Assembly (NCBI RefSeq): GCF_000312525.1
Contig: NZ_HE997451.1
Span: 402,178 to 466,177, forward strand
Length of the DNA stretch: 64,000 nt
Source of the DNA: Bartonella florencae
Lineage (GTDB): Bacteria; Pseudomonadota; Alphaproteobacteria; Rhizobiales; Rhizobiaceae
Direction of reading: 5' to 3'
The notes beneath the pieces are model-generated. The model did not search any database and was not told where the DNA came from. It worked only from the letters and a program-made list of their open reading frames with translations. Positions 62,717 through 64,000 of this stretch are shown here, in pieces (within the stretch, counting starts at the first letter, position 1; every line of letters starts with the position of its first letter). Made by a program: the position numbers and the translations under genes.

Positions 62717-63586
62717 ATGTCACAGCAAATTCGTCTGTATTATACTGCTTTTAAAAGTGAAGCAGAGCGCTTTTATACGCTTATGGAAACAGCTTTTGAT
62801 GAAGAAGGATATCCTCTCGCTCTTACTGAGATAGATGAAAAAAATGCCATCTATGAACTTTCGCTCTATGTAAAAAAAGAAGACCAAGAGCGTGTTTTGC
62901 AACGTTTTGCACAGGTCCTTTCTATAGATCCTCATAAAATTAACCATGAAATTTTACCCAATATTGATTGGGTACAAAAAAGTCTAGAAGAATTAAAGCC
63001 GGTGCATGCTGGTCCTTTTTTTTTACACGGAAGCCATAACCGTAACGACATCCCACAAGGTGTTTTTCCCATTGAAATTGATGCAAATCAAGCCTTTGGC
63101 ACTGGGCATCATGGAACAACGGCCGGTTGTTTGGAAATGATTGCCAAAATAATGCAACACGAAAATCCACAAAATGCCCTTGATCTTGGTACTGGCAGTG
63201 GGATCTTAGCTATTGGCATGGCAAAGCTCAAACCCATTACTATTCTCGCATCCGATATTGATCCCATTGCTATCAAAGTTGCACAACACAATATCGAACT
63301 CAATGGCGTAGAAAAATATATTACGGCAATTACAGCAATAGGTTTTGCCCATGATGAAATTGCATCACGTGCACCCTTTGATCTCATCATTGCCAATATC
63401 CTTGCCAATCCGCTTATTGAACTTGCACCAGAAATGGTTCAAGTTCTTCAAAAAGGTGGATCACTTATACTTTCCGGAATTCTTGAAGAACAACATGATC
63501 TTGTATTGAAAGCTTATGTAAAACAGGGTCTCAAACATATCGAAACATACCACCGTCAAGGATGGGTTACGATACATCTTAAATAA
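62717..63586 (+). CDS. prmA: Ribosomal protein L11 methyltransferase
   Basis: SAM-dependent enzyme methylating ribosomal protein L11. An N-terminal substrate-recognition domain (about residues 1-90) is followed by the catalytic domain: FGTGHHGTTAGCLEM, SAM motif ALDLGTGSGILAIGMAKL near residues 154-171, and NPPY-like catalytic motif replaced by the family-specific ANILANPL. 289 residues, normal length. Same strand as the SCO gene and the downstream peptidase. Confidence 0.95.
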   Translation: MSQQIRLYYTAFKSEAERFYTLMETAFDEEGYPLALTEIDEKNAIYELSLYVKKEDQERVLQRFAQVLSIDPHKINHEILPNIDWVQKSLEELKPVHAGPFFLHGSHNRNDIPQGVFPIEIDANQAFGTGHHGTTAGCLEMIAKIMQHENPQNALDLGTGSGILAIGMAKLKPITILASDIDPIAIKVAQHNIELNGVEKYITAITAIGFAHDEIASRAPFDLIIANILANPLIELAPEMVQVLQKGGSLILSGILEEQHDLVLKAYVKQGLKHIETYHRQGWVTIHLK

Positions 63587-63603
63587 ATGAAAAGGACGCT
63601 GTT

Positions 63604-64000
63604 ATGTATCAATCTTTTGAAGCAACAACAGACCCAACGCATGCCCACGAGCGTATTTCCTCTCTTCGTAAAGAACTCGATCGTCTTGGGTTAGATGGCT
63701 TTCTTGTTCCACGTAGCGATGAACATCAAGGAGAATATGTTCCCCCACATGCTCAACGCTTGAGCTGGCTCACTGGCTTTACTGGCTCAGCGGGGATCGC
63801 TCTCATTTTAAAAAATAAAGCCGTCATATTTACAGATGGACGCTATAAACTCCAAGTTCGTCAACAAACTGATCCTCATATTTTTGAATATGAAGATCTC
63901 GTAACTTGCCCTCCCTCACAATGGCTTGAAAGAAATGGAGAACAACTTTCTATTGGTTTTGATCCATGGCTTCACACCATTGCCGCTATAGATACACTTA
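63604..64000 (+). CDS. Aminopeptidase P family protein (5' part only)
   Basis: Begins at ATG 63604, 17 bases after prmA, and runs off the window after about 132 codons without a stop. The visible N-terminal creatinase-like domain includes LGLDGFLVPRSDEHQGEYVP and LSWLTGFTGSAGIALIL, characteristic of the long Xaa-Pro aminopeptidases of Rhizobiales. The metal-binding catalytic domain lies outside the window. Confidence 0.88.
   Translation, partial: MYQSFEATTDPTHAHERISSLRKELDRLGLDGFLVPRSDEHQGEYVPPHAQRLSWLTGFTGSAGIALILKNKAVIFTDGRYKLQVRQQTDPHIFEYEDLVTCPPSQWLERNGEQLSIGFDPWLHTIAAIDTL

Overview
The window is AT-rich alphaproteobacterial chromosome and almost certainly Bartonella. The evidence is the circularly permuted two-piece tmRNA gene, an Omp25/31-type hemin-binding porin, the thyA-folA-hflK-hflC-degP order, an alphaproteobacterial SspB next to ssrA, and many half-decayed genes in long AT-rich spacers. 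I cannot fix the species from sequence alone.

Layout. 0-3 kb: str operon (rpsL-rpsG-fusA, minus strand) with a good sigma-70 promoter. 3.5-7.7 kb: xth, then a GltIJKL glutamate/aspartate ABC importer. 7.8-8.3 kb: a decayed minus-strand gene. 8.3-14 kb: valS and popZ, tolC and pcm. 14.2-19.1 kb: tRNA-Cys, tRNA-Asn, a DEAD-box helicase, a secreted unknown, ilvA and tRNA-Leu. 19.4-23.5 kb: the hemin-binding porin, a small exported protein and an MscS-family channel whose 5' end appears frameshifted. 23.6-29.4 kb: secDF, a Kef-type antiporter and a YbhN/UPF0104 membrane protein. 30-38.3 kb: a TerC-CBS protein, tRNA-Lys, cycA, ilvC, pdxJ and a RecD-like helicase. 38.9-42.3 kb: an accessory island with a dead 2-hydroxyacid dehydrogenase, an intact MFS transporter, and a TauD/AsnO-like oxygenase broken by two single-base homopolymer shifts. 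43-51.4 kb: ilvB behind a likely attenuator, miaA, degP-hflC-hflK, folA and thyA. 51.5-56.8 kb: three tandem kgtP-type dicarboxylate symporters, each with its own terminator. 56.9-64 kb: a DUF2853 protein, ssrA, sspB, a DUF4169 protein, a ribbon-helix-helix protein, uvrD, a hexapeptide acyltransferase, a SCO protein, prmA and the start of an aminopeptidase P gene.

How it works together. The core is translation and quality control: EF-G, S7, S12, ValRS, four tRNAs, MiaA and PrmA, then tmRNA with its SspB adaptor, plus HflKC and DegP in the envelope. It is combined with import of host amino acids and dicarboxylates (GltIJKL, CycA, three KgtP copies) and a partial branched-chain amino acid route (IlvA, IlvB, IlvC at separate loci). 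The least explained parts are the dehydrogenase-MFS-oxygenase island, a small gene family found directly downstream of two tRNA genes, and several single-base A/T-tract frameshifts that could be decay, phase variation or sequencing error.
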